Numbered from the stretch's first letter, positions 31,673 through 41,433 are shown. The stretch: DNA of 64,000 nucleotides from Algoriphagus boritolerans DSM 17298 = JCM 18970 (GCF_900108085.1 NZ_FNVR01000004.1:1-64000), one strand, 5' to 3'. Notes: generated by a model from the letters alone, not told the origin. A program made the numbers and translations.

Positions 31673-32608
31673 TTACTTTTTGCTAAACTCAAATAATTTT
31701 CGCTTTTCTTCTTTGCTAAGCGCATCATAGCCTTTTTCAGCAATTTTGTCCAAGATAAGGTCTATTTCTTCCTGGGTTGATTCCTGGGTTTTTGCCAGTG
31801 AGCTTGGGTTTGATTTGGATGAAAAGCTGCCCAAGCCCCCGGTACTGCTTGTTTTTGCTTTGCGATAGCTGACTTTGACTTTGCTTTGGCTTCGATTGAA
31901 GAGGTTTTCGAAGAAAATACCGACTTTCTGCACCGGAACTCCCCAATCATTTCCTTTACGCAGTTGTGTCACATAGAGGTAACCCAAAAGCGCTCCACCC
32001 AAATGGGCAATTTCTCCTCCGGCATTTGCACCGATGGAGTTGGCAAAGGATAAGATCACATAAAAGGCAGCAATGTACACGATCTTGACCGGACCGATAA
32101 TGATTAAGAAGAAGGTCGTATTAGGAGTGAGGGTCGCGGCACCTACCACGATAGCAAATACGCCTGCGCTCGCACCGAGCATCATGGAGCTTTCTACGGA
32201 TTGGCTGAAATAGGGTGCCAGATTGTAAATCACAACATAAAATACCGCCCCGAAAATACCGCCTAGGATATACAGGTTGGCAAGTTTTCGGCTTCCGAGG
32301 TATTGGTAAATGATCATCCCAAACCAATACAAAAAGAGCATGTTGAATAGGATGTGAAACAATCCCTCATGCAAAAACATGTAGGTGAGAACCGACCACG
32401 GCTGCATGGCCAGTTTGGGAAGAAAAGCCGGCATCATCAGCTGACTCAATGCAGCTTGATAAATGTCCCCCAATCCACTGATTGTCAATAGTACACGAGC
32501 AATCAACAGGCCAAAAAACACCAAGATATTAATCGCAATCAGCTTATATAGACTGTTGTCGCTATGCCTGAAGGCATTTTTTAAATTATCCCAAAAACCA
32601 CCGTACAT
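31673..32608 (-). CDS. Rhomboid-family intramembrane serine protease with C-terminal extension
   Basis: A 311-residue membrane protein with six helices. The catalytic serine lies in MLGASAGVFAI and the catalytic histidine in EIAHLGGALLGYLYV. The cytoplasmic tail (about residues 225-311) is serine/lysine-rich and ends in a DUF6576-like helix pair (EIDLILDKIAEKGYDALSKEEKRKLFEFSKK). It starts one base after the stop of a second rhomboid gene, so the two are a tandem operon with mutL upstream. Substrates are unknown. Confidence 0.9.
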   Translation of the reverse strand: MYGGFWDNLKNAFRHSDNSLYKLIAINILVFFGLLIARVLLTISGLGDIYQAALSQLMMPAFLPKLAMQPWSVLTYMFLHEGLFHILFNMLFLYWFGMIIYQYLGSRKLANLYILGGIFGAVFYVVIYNLAPYFSQSVESSMMLGASAGVFAIVVGAATLTPNTTFFLIIIGPVKIVYIAAFYVILSFANSIGANAGGEIAHLGGALLGYLYVTQLRKGNDWGVPVQKVGIFFENLFNRSQSKVKVSYRKAKTSSTGGLGSFSSKSNPSSLAKTQESTQEEIDLILDKIAEKGYDALSKEEKRKLFEFSKK

Positions 32609-32609
32609 A

Positions 32610-33401
32610 TCAATAGAAGCTGTTTCTGTCTTTTTTCCAACCGTAAACCAATGCTGCCCCGATTATCAATCCGCTCAAATGGGCAAAATGGGCGACGTTA
32701 TCTGTCGGGTTGTTTACGAATACGTTATAAATCGTGTAAAGGGCATAGACTCCCACCAAATATTTTGCTTTGACCGGCATAGGAGGGAAAAGCAGAAACA
32801 GTTGGGTGTTGGGAAATAGCATCGCAAAAGCGACCAGGATTCCGAATAGCGCCCCGGATGCACCGACCATGGGTTGATTGGATCGGAGGCGCAAAATGGC
32901 CTGAAGTGTTTTTTCTGCCCGCTCGATATACATTGGGTCCCCAGGATTCTTACTGAAATCGCCTACAAAATCAAAAACTTCAGGAGAAAAGTAACCCCGA
33001 TTTTCTAAAACTAATTTATTGAAATAATCAGGATCCGGATTACGCTCAAAGGTTAAAACTTTGTCCTCTAGAGATTTGTACTCATACATCGAATAGCCTG
33101 AATACAAAACCCCCGCTCCAATTCCACACACCATCCAAAGAATAAATAATTTCTTAGGCCCAAGAAACTGCTCCAGAAGTGGTCCGAAAATCAAAAGCCC
33201 AAACATATTGCTGAACAAGTGCCAAAAGTCAGCATGCATAAACATGTACGTAAGGAATTGAAAGGGTTTGAAGTAGGCACTTTGAATAAAATACAATGCA
33301 AACCATTCATTTAAGACTGGGAATACAAAATTGGCCACTACAAAAACAAGGATGTTGATCAGTAGGAGGTTTTGTACAACCGGAGTAATATTTCTAAACA
33401 T
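32610..33401 (-). CDS. Rhomboid-family intramembrane serine protease
   Basis: A 263-residue membrane protein with the rhomboid six-helix core. The catalytic serine is in MVGASGALFGIL and the histidine in VAHFAHLSGLIIGA; the WHLFSNMFGLLIFG loop-1 region is intact. An insertion of about 55 residues (ENRGYFSPEVFDFVGDF...) lies between helices 3 and 4. The gene lies one base downstream of the mutL stop and one base upstream of the second rhomboid. The proteins are similar in fold but clearly diverged. Confidence 0.92.
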   Translation of the reverse strand: MFRNITPVVQNLLLINILVFVVANFVFPVLNEWFALYFIQSAYFKPFQFLTYMFMHADFWHLFSNMFGLLIFGPLLEQFLGPKKLFILWMVCGIGAGVLYSGYSMYEYKSLEDKVLTFERNPDPDYFNKLVLENRGYFSPEVFDFVGDFSKNPGDPMYIERAEKTLQAILRLRSNQPMVGASGALFGILVAFAMLFPNTQLFLLFPPMPVKAKYLVGVYALYTIYNVFVNNPTDNVAHFAHLSGLIIGAALVYGWKKDRNSFY

Positions 33402-33402
33402 G

Positions 33403-35244
33403 CTATTTTCCGAAGAAGGAGTGAATGCTATTTAAATCCAATTTCACGAAAGTTTTGTTCCCAGCGGGAGAATAATTTGGGTTTTGACTGGCAAAAAGCT
33501 GACCAACGAGGGTTTCCATTTCCTGGGGATTGAGTTTTTGTCCCTTTTTGATGGAGGCCCTTCGGGAAAGTGAGCGTGCAAGGTTTTCCCGCTTGTCCAG
33601 GGAAAGCTCGTTTTTAAAGTTTTTGAATTGTTCTACTAATCCTTCAAACAGTTCTTTTTCATTTTTTACCTGAACATCAGCAGGTACTCCCTGGATCACC
33701 ACGGTGTCTTTCCCGAATTCTTCCACTATAAAACCCAAGCTGTAGAGTTCGGGTAGCATATCCATGACCAAGGTGAAATCTCCCGCATTCAGTTGGACTG
33801 TAGGGGGGAAAAGACATTGTTGAGAAGCTCCTTGTGCAGATTGAAGTTGCCTCAGATACCGGTCATAAAGGATTCGTTCGTGCGCTGACTGCTGATCCAC
33901 GATAAGCAATCCGGTGGACATTTGTGCGACGATATAGCTCAATTCGACTTGAAAAGTAGTCCCAGTCGCTTCGTTTTCCTGAGTTGGAATCATCATTCTC
34001 ACCTCATTCGAGGAAGCTCTACTGGGGAAGGTCAGTATTTCCTGATCTTCATCCTGATCTTGGGAGACTGCAGGCCTGGGATTGGAATTGCCTTCAAAAA
34101 GTCGCTCCCAACCGGAGACAGCCGATTTTTTGAATTCCGGTGTATTGAAAGTCTTGTAGCTGTACTCCCGATCTACTTGGACTTTGGTCTCGGGATTTTT
34201 GGTCCAATTGTCCTGATAGTTCACATCCAGCGAGAAGTCCAAGGAAGGCATCACATGATGTGCGCCAAGCGCTTGTTTTACCGCTGATCGGATCACTGCG
34301 TACACCGTACGTTCGTCGTCAAACTTAATCTCTGTCTTGGTGGGGTGAACATTGATATCAATGTGTGCCGGATCGATATCCAGAAACAACACATAAAAGG
34401 GAAACTGATCATTCTGAATCAAACCCTCAAAAGCAGCGCTCACTGCATGGTGGAGATAGGAGCTTTTGATGTAGCGGTTGTTGACAAAGAAGAACTGCTC
34501 GCCCCGGGTTTTCTTTGCGTTTTCGGGTTTACCGATGTAGCCTTTGACGTTCACATGGGGTGTTTCCTCATTGCAGGGAACGAGCTGTCCCTGGTAGTTT
34601 TTGCCGAACAGGCTGACGATTCGCTGACTCAATTTTCCGGAAGAAAGGCTGAAAACCTCCAAATCCTGCTGAAAAAGTGAGAAGGCAACCTCCGGATAAG
34701 AAAGGGCTACCCGCTGAAATTCCTCCACGATGTGACGCATTTCCACCGGATTGGATTTCAGGAAATTTCTCCGGGCCGGCACGTTGAAAAACAAATTTTT
34801 CATCGCCACTGAAGTGCCGACCGGTACGGCCACCGGTTCCTGTCTTTTTACTTCAGAGCCTTCGATTTGGATCAGGGTCCCCAGTTCCGTTTCAGCTTGC
34901 CGGGTTTTCAGTTCTACCTGTGCCACAGCTGCAATGGATGCCAAAGCTTCCCCCCTAAATCCGAAAGTACGGATAGCAAAGAGGTCCTGTGAAGACCGGA
35001 TTTTGGAAGTAGCATGCCGCTCAAAACTCATACGGGCATCCGTTGCAGACATTCCTTTACCATTGTCGATGACTTGAATCAGCTGCTTGCCCGCATCTTT
35101 GATGACTACCTGTATTTGGGTTGCACCTGCATCTACTGCATTTTCCAATAGTTCTTTAAGTGCGGAAGCAGGCCGCTGCACTACTTCTCCTGCTGCAATC
35201 TGATTGGCAATTGCATCCGGAAGAAGCTGGATGATGTCACTCAT
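33403..35244 (-). CDS. mutL: DNA mismatch repair protein MutL
   Basis: A 613-residue protein with the GHKL ATPase N-terminus (KELLENAVDAGATQ, IDNGKGM, FGFRGEALASIA), the transducer domain (RYIKSSYLHHAV) and the C-terminal dimerisation domain. MutL couples mismatch recognition by MutS to strand removal. The C-terminal endonuclease motif DQHA(x)2E(x)4E is degenerate here (DQQSAHERILYD), and the cysteine-containing CPHGRP metal motif is replaced by YSPAGNKT, so nuclease activity is doubtful. The start overlaps a small upstream gene by eight bases. Confidence 0.95.
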   Translation of the reverse strand: MSDIIQLLPDAIANQIAAGEVVQRPASALKELLENAVDAGATQIQVVIKDAGKQLIQVIDNGKGMSATDARMSFERHATSKIRSSQDLFAIRTFGFRGEALASIAAVAQVELKTRQAETELGTLIQIEGSEVKRQEPVAVPVGTSVAMKNLFFNVPARRNFLKSNPVEMRHIVEEFQRVALSYPEVAFSLFQQDLEVFSLSSGKLSQRIVSLFGKNYQGQLVPCNEETPHVNVKGYIGKPENAKKTRGEQFFFVNNRYIKSSYLHHAVSAAFEGLIQNDQFPFYVLFLDIDPAHIDINVHPTKTEIKFDDERTVYAVIRSAVKQALGAHHVMPSLDFSLDVNYQDNWTKNPETKVQVDREYSYKTFNTPEFKKSAVSGWERLFEGNSNPRPAVSQDQDEDQEILTFPSRASSNEVRMMIPTQENEATGTTFQVELSYIVAQMSTGLLIVDQQSAHERILYDRYLRQLQSAQGASQQCLFPPTVQLNAGDFTLVMDMLPELYSLGFIVEEFGKDTVVIQGVPADVQVKNEKELFEGLVEQFKNFKNELSLDKRENLARSLSRRASIKKGQKLNPQEMETLVGQLFASQNPNYSPAGNKTFVKLDLNSIHSFFGK

Positions 35245-35641
35245 CTTTTGCCCGGTTTTTTAGCCTGAAAAAAATGAAAATCCCTGCCGCAATCATGCCG
35301 ACATAGAGAAGGTAGGTGAAAATTTCAGGTCCGATATAGATGTAGCCGAACGCGAGCATGACCATCGCTAAAAACAGGAGCGTTCGGATCATGGCTGTTG
35401 AGCTGAATAAACTGGTATCCCGCTGTTTTATTCCTTTGTACTGCGAAAATGACCCCCTGATTCCTGTTCCATAGCCATTTAAATTCGTCTCATCTCCAGG
35501 TTGCAAAAGACCCTCGTTCTCCAGTTCCTTTTTGATCCGGGAGGTTCGCTGTTCGATCTCTTCCTTGATAGGATCGTAATACCGGGGTTTTATATCATAC
35601 CGCATGGGAGAGGCGGTGCGAAAGATAGAAGGGAATTTCAT
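35237..35641 (-). CDS. Small membrane protein encoded before mutL
   Basis: A 134-residue protein: an N-terminal basic segment (MRYDIKPRYYDPIKEEIEQRTSRIKKELE) and two closely spaced C-terminal helices (TLLFLAMVMLAFGYIYI and YLLYVGMIAAGIFIFF). The RYYDP.KEE....R..RI..EL pattern is a conserved cytophagian signature with no known function. It overlaps mutL by eight bases. The conserved part begins at MRYDIK (codon 13), which is a possible alternative start. Confidence 0.7.
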   Translation of the reverse strand: MKFPSIFRTASPMRYDIKPRYYDPIKEEIEQRTSRIKKELENEGLLQPGDETNLNGYGTGIRGSFSQYKGIKQRDTSLFSSTAMIRTLLFLAMVMLAFGYIYIGPEIFTYLLYVGMIAAGIFIFFRLKNRAKDE

Positions 35642-35888
35642 ACGCTATTCGGTTTTGGTCAGGCAGGCTTTGAAAATAAACCAAGGAGATTTAAACGGTG
35701 TGAATACCGTAAAACACTTATTTACGTTTTTAACCCCAAAGCCTACTTAATGTTGCCTGATCTTTGCTATATTGATACTGGAGTCTTATTTCCGATGTTT
35801 TGAAGTGACCAAAGACTCCAGGAGTTTGGTGCTTTCGTCACGCTCAAAAATCATTTTTAAAGGTAAGGATAAATAATTGATCTCGATA

Positions 35889-38831
35889 ATGAATAAGAAG
35901 CTTTGGGGACTGTTTTCACTGGTGTTACTGCTCGGATTATTTACTTCCGGAAAGGTGGATCCATTTGTGGCCAATGAGGATCCCTTGGATAGCAATGACC
36001 GGATAGGTCAGGAGGATTGGGTGGACAGTGTATTCTCTGCGATGACCTTTGATCAACGATTGGGACAACTTTTCATGGTAGCTGCTTTTTCTAACAAAGA
36101 CCAAAAACATATCGATGAAATCAGCCACTTGGTGAAAACCGAAAATCTGGGAGGATTAATTTTCTTTCAAGGAGGACCCAACCGTCAAGCCAGACTTACC
36201 AATTACTATCAAGCACAGTCAAAAACGCCGTTATTTATCGCAATGGATGCTGAATGGGGCATTGGAATGCGCCTCGATTCAGTGCCAAATTTTCCAAAGG
36301 CAATGACCTTGGGGGCGATTCAGAACCCGGATTTAATCTATGAAATGGGTGCGGAGATTGCCCGTCAGTTTAAGGAATTGGGTATGCACATCAACTTTGC
36401 TCCAGTCGTGGATGTCAATTCCAATCCTGATAATCCGGTCATTGGATATCGCGCTTTCGGAGAAAACAAAGAAGTCGTCACCAAAAGAGCCGTAGCGTAC
36501 ATGAAAGGACTTCAGGACAATGGAGTCATTGCCAATGCGAAGCATTTCCCCGGACATGGAGATACAGAAAGTGACAGTCATTACACCCTACCTGTTATCA
36601 AGCATGCCGAAAAGCAAATCTGGGAAGTGGATCTTTACCCCTATCAGGAGCTTTTCCGAGAGGATTTGATGTCGGTAATGGTCGCTCATCTCAATGTACC
36701 TAGTTTGGACAATGGAGCTAATATTCCAAGCAGTCTGTCCAAGCATGTGGTTACTGATTTGCTTCAAAATCGGATGAATTTCCAGGGGCTGATTTTCACG
36801 GATGCTCTAAATATGCGAAGTGTGGCCAACGTCAATAAACCCGGAGAAGTAGATCTGAAAGCGCTCCTTGCAGGAAATGACGTTCTTTTATACTCACAGG
36901 ATGTTCCCAAAGCAAAGCTTCTGATCAAGGAAGCAGTAGCAAAAGGCGACATCAAAGAATCCGAAATCAACCGTCGGGTCAAAAAGATCCTCAAGGCAAA
37001 ATACTGGGCAGGTTTGGATAAGTATAAGCCTATTGATACTTATAAAATTGCCGAACGCCTTAATACTCCAAAAACCGGTGAGGTAATTGAAAAACTCTAT
37101 GCAGAGTCCATCACGGTAGCTGCCAACAAAAATGATATTCTTCCTTTTAAAAATCTTGACATTCAGAAGTTTGCCAGCTTGAGTATCGGTGATTCCGGTG
37201 AATATTTTAGTGAATATTTGAATAAATATACCTCCGTGGATCATTTTTCGATAGAGAAAGCGGCTGGAGAATCTGCTCACTACAATCTGATGAAGAAGCT
37301 GGAGGATTATGATGTTGTCGTGGTTGGATTGATGGGTGTGACGAACAGTCCGCAGCGTGCATTCGGGATTGCGCCAGGAGATATTCAATTGATCAGACTT
37401 CTGGAAAAGAGGCAGAATGTAGTGACCGTACTCTTTGGAAACGCTTACGCAGCCAAGGCTTTGGAGGGATTTGGGAATGTGGTATTGGCTTATGAAAATT
37501 CCAGTGAAACTCAAAAAATAGTCCCTCAGGTTCTGTTTGGAGGAAGACCGGGTAAAGGTATTTTACCTGTCACTGTCAGTGGGCAATATTCACATGGTGT
37601 GGGTGGCTACTTGAGTGACGCTGGTCGGATTTCCTACGGTATACCGGAGAGCGTTGGGCTGAGTTCGGAAACGTTGGATAAAATCGATGAAGTGGCCAAT
37701 CGCATGATTATGATTCAAGCAGCCCCAGGAGGAAATGTCTTGGTACTCAAGGATGGTAAAGTGGTTTTTGAGCGTTCTTATGGGTACCTGGATTACAAGC
37801 GAACGGCTCCTGTCACTAAAGAGACCGTGTATGATCTGGCTTCTGTTACCAAAGTTCTTGCCACTACTCAAGCGATCATGTTTCTTCAGAGCCGGGGAGA
37901 ATTGGATATGAATAAAACCTTGGGTGACTATTTACCTGAGCTAAAAGGTACTAATAAAGCTAATCTTCAACTCAAAAATGTGATGATTCATGAGGCCGGT
38001 TTGAAGTCCTTTATTCCTCATTATGTCAAAACTGTAGCGGCAGGCCAATGGCGGGAAGATTATTATAGCGCTTCTCTGGAACCCGGATTCAGCAGCCCTG
38101 TGTCCAATGATATGTTTGGCAGAGACGCACTCCGGGACAGCATTTGGAACTGGACAGTAAAGTCCGATTTACTTCCTAGGCCGCATAAATATGTGTACTC
38201 AGATCTGACAATGTATTTCATGCAAGCTGTGGTCGAGCGGATTGTCAATCAACCTATGGATGAGTTTTTGGACCAAAATTTCTATGCACCGCTGGGTTTG
38301 AAAACGTTGACCTTCAAACCGTACCTGAAAATGCCTTTGGAAAATATTGCTCCAACGGAGAATGATGTAGCGTTCCGGAAGCGGCAAGTTCATGGCTATG
38401 TCCATGATCCGGGTGCTGCAATGTACGGAGGAGTAGCCGGTCATGCCGGACTTTTTGGAACGGCTAATGATCTTGCAGTGATGATGCAATTGATGCTGAA
38501 TAATGGATCTTACGGAGATGTAAACCTATTCAAACCGGAAACTGTGGAGGCATTTACCAAGCGCCAATCAAATATCAGTCGTAGAGGTTGGGGTTGGGAT
38601 AAGCCTGAACCGGAAAATGGTAAAGGTGGGTCAGCCAGTAAATTTGCACCAAAAAGCACTTTTGGACATACCGGATTTACAGGAACTTGTGTGTGGGCAG
38701 ACCCGGAAAATCAGTTGGTGTATGTTTTTCTGTCAAACCGAGTGTATCCCGCAGCTGAGAACAACAAGCTGCTGACCGAGGGGATAAGGACCAAAATCCA
38801 CGACATTATCTACGAGGCAATGAAAAAGTAA
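35889..38831 (+). CDS. Glycoside hydrolase family 3 fused to a serine hydrolase
   Basis: A 980-residue exported enzyme. Signal peptide is residues 1-21. The GH3 N-terminal domain (about 40-380) has the NagZ-like KHFPGHGDTESDSHYTLPVI and FTDALNM, where the aspartate is the expected nucleophile, followed by the GH3 C-terminal domain to about 570. Residues 590-980 are a class C beta-lactamase-like domain (SVTK for the catalytic serine, YSD for the second motif, GHTGFTGT for the third). The pairing suggests periplasmic turnover of cell-wall or muropeptide sugars and peptides. The ATG at 35889 is preferred over one four codons earlier because it starts the signal peptide. Confidence 0.92.
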   Translation: MNKKLWGLFSLVLLLGLFTSGKVDPFVANEDPLDSNDRIGQEDWVDSVFSAMTFDQRLGQLFMVAAFSNKDQKHIDEISHLVKTENLGGLIFFQGGPNRQARLTNYYQAQSKTPLFIAMDAEWGIGMRLDSVPNFPKAMTLGAIQNPDLIYEMGAEIARQFKELGMHINFAPVVDVNSNPDNPVIGYRAFGENKEVVTKRAVAYMKGLQDNGVIANAKHFPGHGDTESDSHYTLPVIKHAEKQIWEVDLYPYQELFREDLMSVMVAHLNVPSLDNGANIPSSLSKHVVTDLLQNRMNFQGLIFTDALNMRSVANVNKPGEVDLKALLAGNDVLLYSQDVPKAKLLIKEAVAKGDIKESEINRRVKKILKAKYWAGLDKYKPIDTYKIAERLNTPKTGEVIEKLYAESITVAANKNDILPFKNLDIQKFASLSIGDSGEYFSEYLNKYTSVDHFSIEKAAGESAHYNLMKKLEDYDVVVVGLMGVTNSPQRAFGIAPGDIQLIRLLEKRQNVVTVLFGNAYAAKALEGFGNVVLAYENSSETQKIVPQVLFGGRPGKGILPVTVSGQYSHGVGGYLSDAGRISYGIPESVGLSSETLDKIDEVANRMIMIQAAPGGNVLVLKDGKVVFERSYGYLDYKRTAPVTKETVYDLASVTKVLATTQAIMFLQSRGELDMNKTLGDYLPELKGTNKANLQLKNVMIHEAGLKSFIPHYVKTVAAGQWREDYYSASLEPGFSSPVSNDMFGRDALRDSIWNWTVKSDLLPRPHKYVYSDLTMYFMQAVVERIVNQPMDEFLDQNFYAPLGLKTLTFKPYLKMPLENIAPTENDVAFRKRQVHGYVHDPGAAMYGGVAGHAGLFGTANDLAVMMQLMLNNGSYGDVNLFKPETVEAFTKRQSNISRRGWGWDKPEPENGKGGSASKFAPKSTFGHTGFTGTCVWADPENQLVYVFLSNRVYPAAENNKLLTEGIRTKIHDIIYEAMKK

Positions 38832-38867
38832 GAGGCATGAGCAAGGAGAAAATGAGCCGTTCCTGAT

Positions 38868-39107
38868 TTATTCTTCACTTTTCCTTTTGGCATCACGGAG
38901 TGATTTCAGGTAGAGTCCTTCCACCCTTTCTCTAGCCCAAGGCGTTTTTCGCAGGAATTTCAAACTGGAATTGACCGAGGGATCGTGCGTAAAACACCGA
39001 ATCGTGATTCGCTCCCCGAGTTCCTTCCAGCCATAGACTTCTACGAGATGTTCGACGATATCGGCAAGTTTTACGCCGTGAAGTGGATTGTTTGGTTGGG
39101 ATTCCAT
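38868..39107 (-). CDS. VF530-family (DUF2132) protein
   Basis: A 79-residue protein, [61 protein letters not shown]. It matches the VF530/DUF2132 family, small helical proteins for which DNA binding has been proposed. The length is typical. It follows a VOC-family gene on the same strand after a 37-base gap whose bases show short TTCAGnA repeats. Confidence 0.85.
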   Translation of the reverse strand: MESQPNNPLHGVKLADIVEHLVEVYGWKELGERITIRCFTHDPSVNSSLKFLRKTPWARERVEGLYLKSLRDAKRKSEE

Positions 39108-39144
39108 GGATGCTATTTTGCTGAATACTGAAAACTGAGACGGC

Positions 39145-39537
39145 CTACTTTTTTACAGGCTCGATCAAGTCCCACAAATTTCCATACAAATCCCTAAAAA
39201 CGGAGACAGTCCCGAAAGCTTCCTCCGTGGGTTCACGGATAAACTCCACGCCCTGAGCGATATAGTTTTTGTAATCTCTCCAGAAATCATCGGTGTAAAG
39301 GAATAAAAATACCCGACCTCCTGCCTGAAAGCCGATTTGAGCCAGCTGTTTTTCATCTGCTGCTTTTGCCAAAAGTAAATGGCAAGTCGATCCGGGAGGA
39401 GATACTCGAACCCAGCGTTTGGTTTCGCTCATTTTGGTGTCTTCCAAAAGTTCAAAACCCAAAATGGTGGTGTAATAATGGATCGCTTCGTCGTATTCTC
39501 TGACAAGGATGGTGAGTTGTCCGAGTTGTTGTTTCAT
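39145..39537 (-). CDS. VOC-family (glyoxalase-like) protein
   Basis: A 130-residue protein with two babbab repeats: [24 protein letters not shown] in the first and [24 protein letters not shown] with [16 protein letters not shown] in the second. The metal-ligand glutamate at the C-terminal strand (DLIEP) is present and the first-repeat ligand position is not clear, so the chemistry (isomerase, dioxygenase or resistance protein) cannot be assigned. A 23-bp inverted repeat in the divergent gap upstream may regulate it. Confidence 0.85.
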   Translation of the reverse strand: MKQQLGQLTILVREYDEAIHYYTTILGFELLEDTKMSETKRWVRVSPPGSTCHLLLAKAADEKQLAQIGFQAGGRVFLFLYTDDFWRDYKNYIAQGVEFIREPTEEAFGTVSVFRDLYGNLWDLIEPVKK

Positions 39538-39559
39538 TTTTTTGTTTTTAAAACGGAAG

Positions 39560-39582
39560 AATTCTCCAATAGATGGAGAATT
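39560..39582. promoter_or_regulatory. Perfect inverted repeat between divergent genes
   Basis: AATTCTCCA (39560-39568) and TGGAGAATT (39574-39582) are perfect reverse complements around ATAGA. The element lies 23 bases upstream of the VOC gene start and 30 bases upstream of the lipoprotein gene start, where a shared operator would be expected. A run of T follows only loosely, so it does not look like a terminator. Confidence 0.5.
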
Positions 39583-39612
39583 AGTTTTAGTTTAATTCCT
39601 AAACCAATTATC

Positions 39613-40764
39613 ATGTACAAGTTTACCGCAATTCCGCTATTTGCCTGCCTTTTCTCTGTTTTGATTTTTTCCTGCGAAAATAAAAAGGAAGAAGTCAAAG
39701 CTTGGAGTCTCGTCGCTTCGGGCGAAAAAATCATTCTCCCATTGGATAATGAGACATCAAATGTCAGTATGGGATTGGAGCTTTTTCAAGCATTAAGCCC
39801 ATTACTTTTCAATTTCAATGAGATCACCAATTCTCTTCAAATTTATGATCTAGAAACTCAATCCTTGAAAAAGGAATTGATATTTGACAGAGAAGGAGAT
39901 CAGGGGGTCAATATTGCTTATTTCCATGTTCTGAGTATGGACAGTATTATTTTGTTTCCTCCTTATGGAGGCAAACTCGTCCTTACAGACACTTCCGGGA
40001 AGATTAAAAAAAGGATTCAATTTGATTTGCCAAGTGGCTATTCGACGATTTTTCCACATAACAGTTATTACGTTTCTCCACCGGTGGTAATTGGGAAAGA
40101 GCTGATTGCAAAAGTTCGTGGAGATAAGAGGCCAACGGAGTATACCCAAGATCTATTGGACAGTTTGGCTCTGGAAGCTGAAATTAATCTGGAGTCAGGT
40201 GCCTTACGTTTATTGCCTTTGGGTTTTCCCCGTGATTACCTAAGTTCGGGAAATAAACAACTGGAGTATAGTGTCAATAATCAGGGAGAAAAGAAAGTGG
40301 TTTCTTTTATGGGGGATCACCGCCTTTATTTCTCGGATCAAAACTCAAAAGAATGGAAAGCAGTGGAGGCGAAAAGCCAATTTTTGGATGATCAAATGCC
40401 TACAATTCCAAAAGATGTGGACAGCAGAGGATTTAATGAATACGCTTTTGCTAAGTCGCGTTATGAGTCCTTGGTCTATGATTCTTTTCGCAAAGTGTAT
40501 TATCGATTTGCTTACCCGAATGTCTCTTTTGAGACAGATGAAGAATTAAGAGCACTGAGAAATAGCCCAGGGCCCTTTGTAGTGATGGTTTTTGATGAAA
40601 ATCTAAATCTTCTGACAGAAACAAAATTCGAAGCAGGCACTTATTTACCAACTAATTTCTTTGTAGGAGAAAAAGGACTTTACCTCTCTCTGAGTCATCC
40701 TGACAATCCGGAAATCAAAGAAGATGAAATGGCTTTTGAGTTAATCAAACTTGAAGGAAACTAG
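39613..40764 (+). CDS. Lipoprotein of DUF4221-like type
   Basis: A 383-residue protein with a lipoprotein signal (MYKFTAIPLFACLFSVLIFSC, Cys about residue 21). The mature part looks like a beta-propeller: repeated strands such as NSLQIYDLETQSLKKELIFDREGDQG, SIILFPPYGGKLVLTDTSGKIKKR and FVVMVFDENLNLLTETKF. The propeller-like strands and the lipobox suggest the DUF4221 family of Bacteroidota; this is from overall pattern, so it is tentative. The ATG at 39613 is chosen because the longer frame upstream would run through the divergent VOC gene. Confidence 0.65.
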   Translation: MYKFTAIPLFACLFSVLIFSCENKKEEVKAWSLVASGEKIILPLDNETSNVSMGLELFQALSPLLFNFNEITNSLQIYDLETQSLKKELIFDREGDQGVNIAYFHVLSMDSIILFPPYGGKLVLTDTSGKIKKRIQFDLPSGYSTIFPHNSYYVSPPVVIGKELIAKVRGDKRPTEYTQDLLDSLALEAEINLESGALRLLPLGFPRDYLSSGNKQLEYSVNNQGEKKVVSFMGDHRLYFSDQNSKEWKAVEAKSQFLDDQMPTIPKDVDSRGFNEYAFAKSRYESLVYDSFRKVYYRFAYPNVSFETDEELRALRNSPGPFVVMVFDENLNLLTETKFEAGTYLPTNFFVGEKGLYLSLSHPDNPEIKEDEMAFELIKLEGN

Positions 40765-40806
40765 TCTAATTCCGGGATTTTAATAAGCGTTCATTCAAAG
40801 CAAGCT

Positions 40807-41433
40807 TTAGGCTAAGTGTTCAGCTATTTTTTTTTGTATGGTTTTTTGGACTTTCCCCCAAGTTTGGCCTTTGAGACTTACAGGGTCTTCATCTTCATCT
40901 GCATCCTGAAAATAAACCATCACCTGAGGTATCGAGATAAGTAGATTTTGCGTGCTGTATTTTTCTTTGTGATTTTTGATGAAATCACTCACGGTGTAGT
41001 GTTTAAGCAATTCGGCAATATCCCAAAAGTCCTTCTTTTTACCCCGACCTAAAATCGGCTGAATCTTCATCGCCATGATATCCTGATCAGAAAAAAAGCG
41101 GATGCCATCAACCACTTCAACCGGTCCAATCAGCGGATGAGGATGTCGAACGAGATCGACTTTGACGCCTTGGATATAACAAAATATACCAAATCGGACA
41201 GGTTTATCTTCTACTATGAAATCTTCCCCAAACTCATTTCGGAGACAAGAAATCACTGCGTCATTTTCAAATCCTGAAGTTGAAAAAAGGTCAAGGTCAA
41301 CAGATAAGCGGTGTCCAAATTTCAAAGAAAGAGCTGTCCCGCCAACTAATGCAAAGTTTTGAAGGCAAGGGATTCCGCAGAGTCTTTTTAATAAGGAAAG
41401 AGTTCCGGGTTCGACCGTCTGAGTTTGTAACAT
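40807..41433 (-). CDS. AbiEii/AbiGii-type nucleotidyltransferase (probable toxin)
   Basis: A 208-residue protein of the AbiEii family. The nucleotidyltransferase core has FALVGGTALSLK, then HRLSVDLDLF with the metal-binding aspartates, and later KVDLVRHPHPLI and IMAMKIQPILGRGKKKDFWDIAELL. AbiEii toxins modify nucleotides or tRNA and are held by a partner protein. Here the partner gene overlaps the start by 46 bases and is of the DUF6922 type, not AbiEi. Whether it is a phage-defence or a maintenance module cannot be told. Confidence 0.85.
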   Translation of the reverse strand: MLQTQTVEPGTLSLLKRLCGIPCLQNFALVGGTALSLKFGHRLSVDLDLFSTSGFENDAVISCLRNEFGEDFIVEDKPVRFGIFCYIQGVKVDLVRHPHPLIGPVEVVDGIRFFSDQDIMAMKIQPILGRGKKKDFWDIAELLKHYTVSDFIKNHKEKYSTQNLLISIPQVMVYFQDADEDEDPVSLKGQTWGKVQKTIQKKIAEHLA

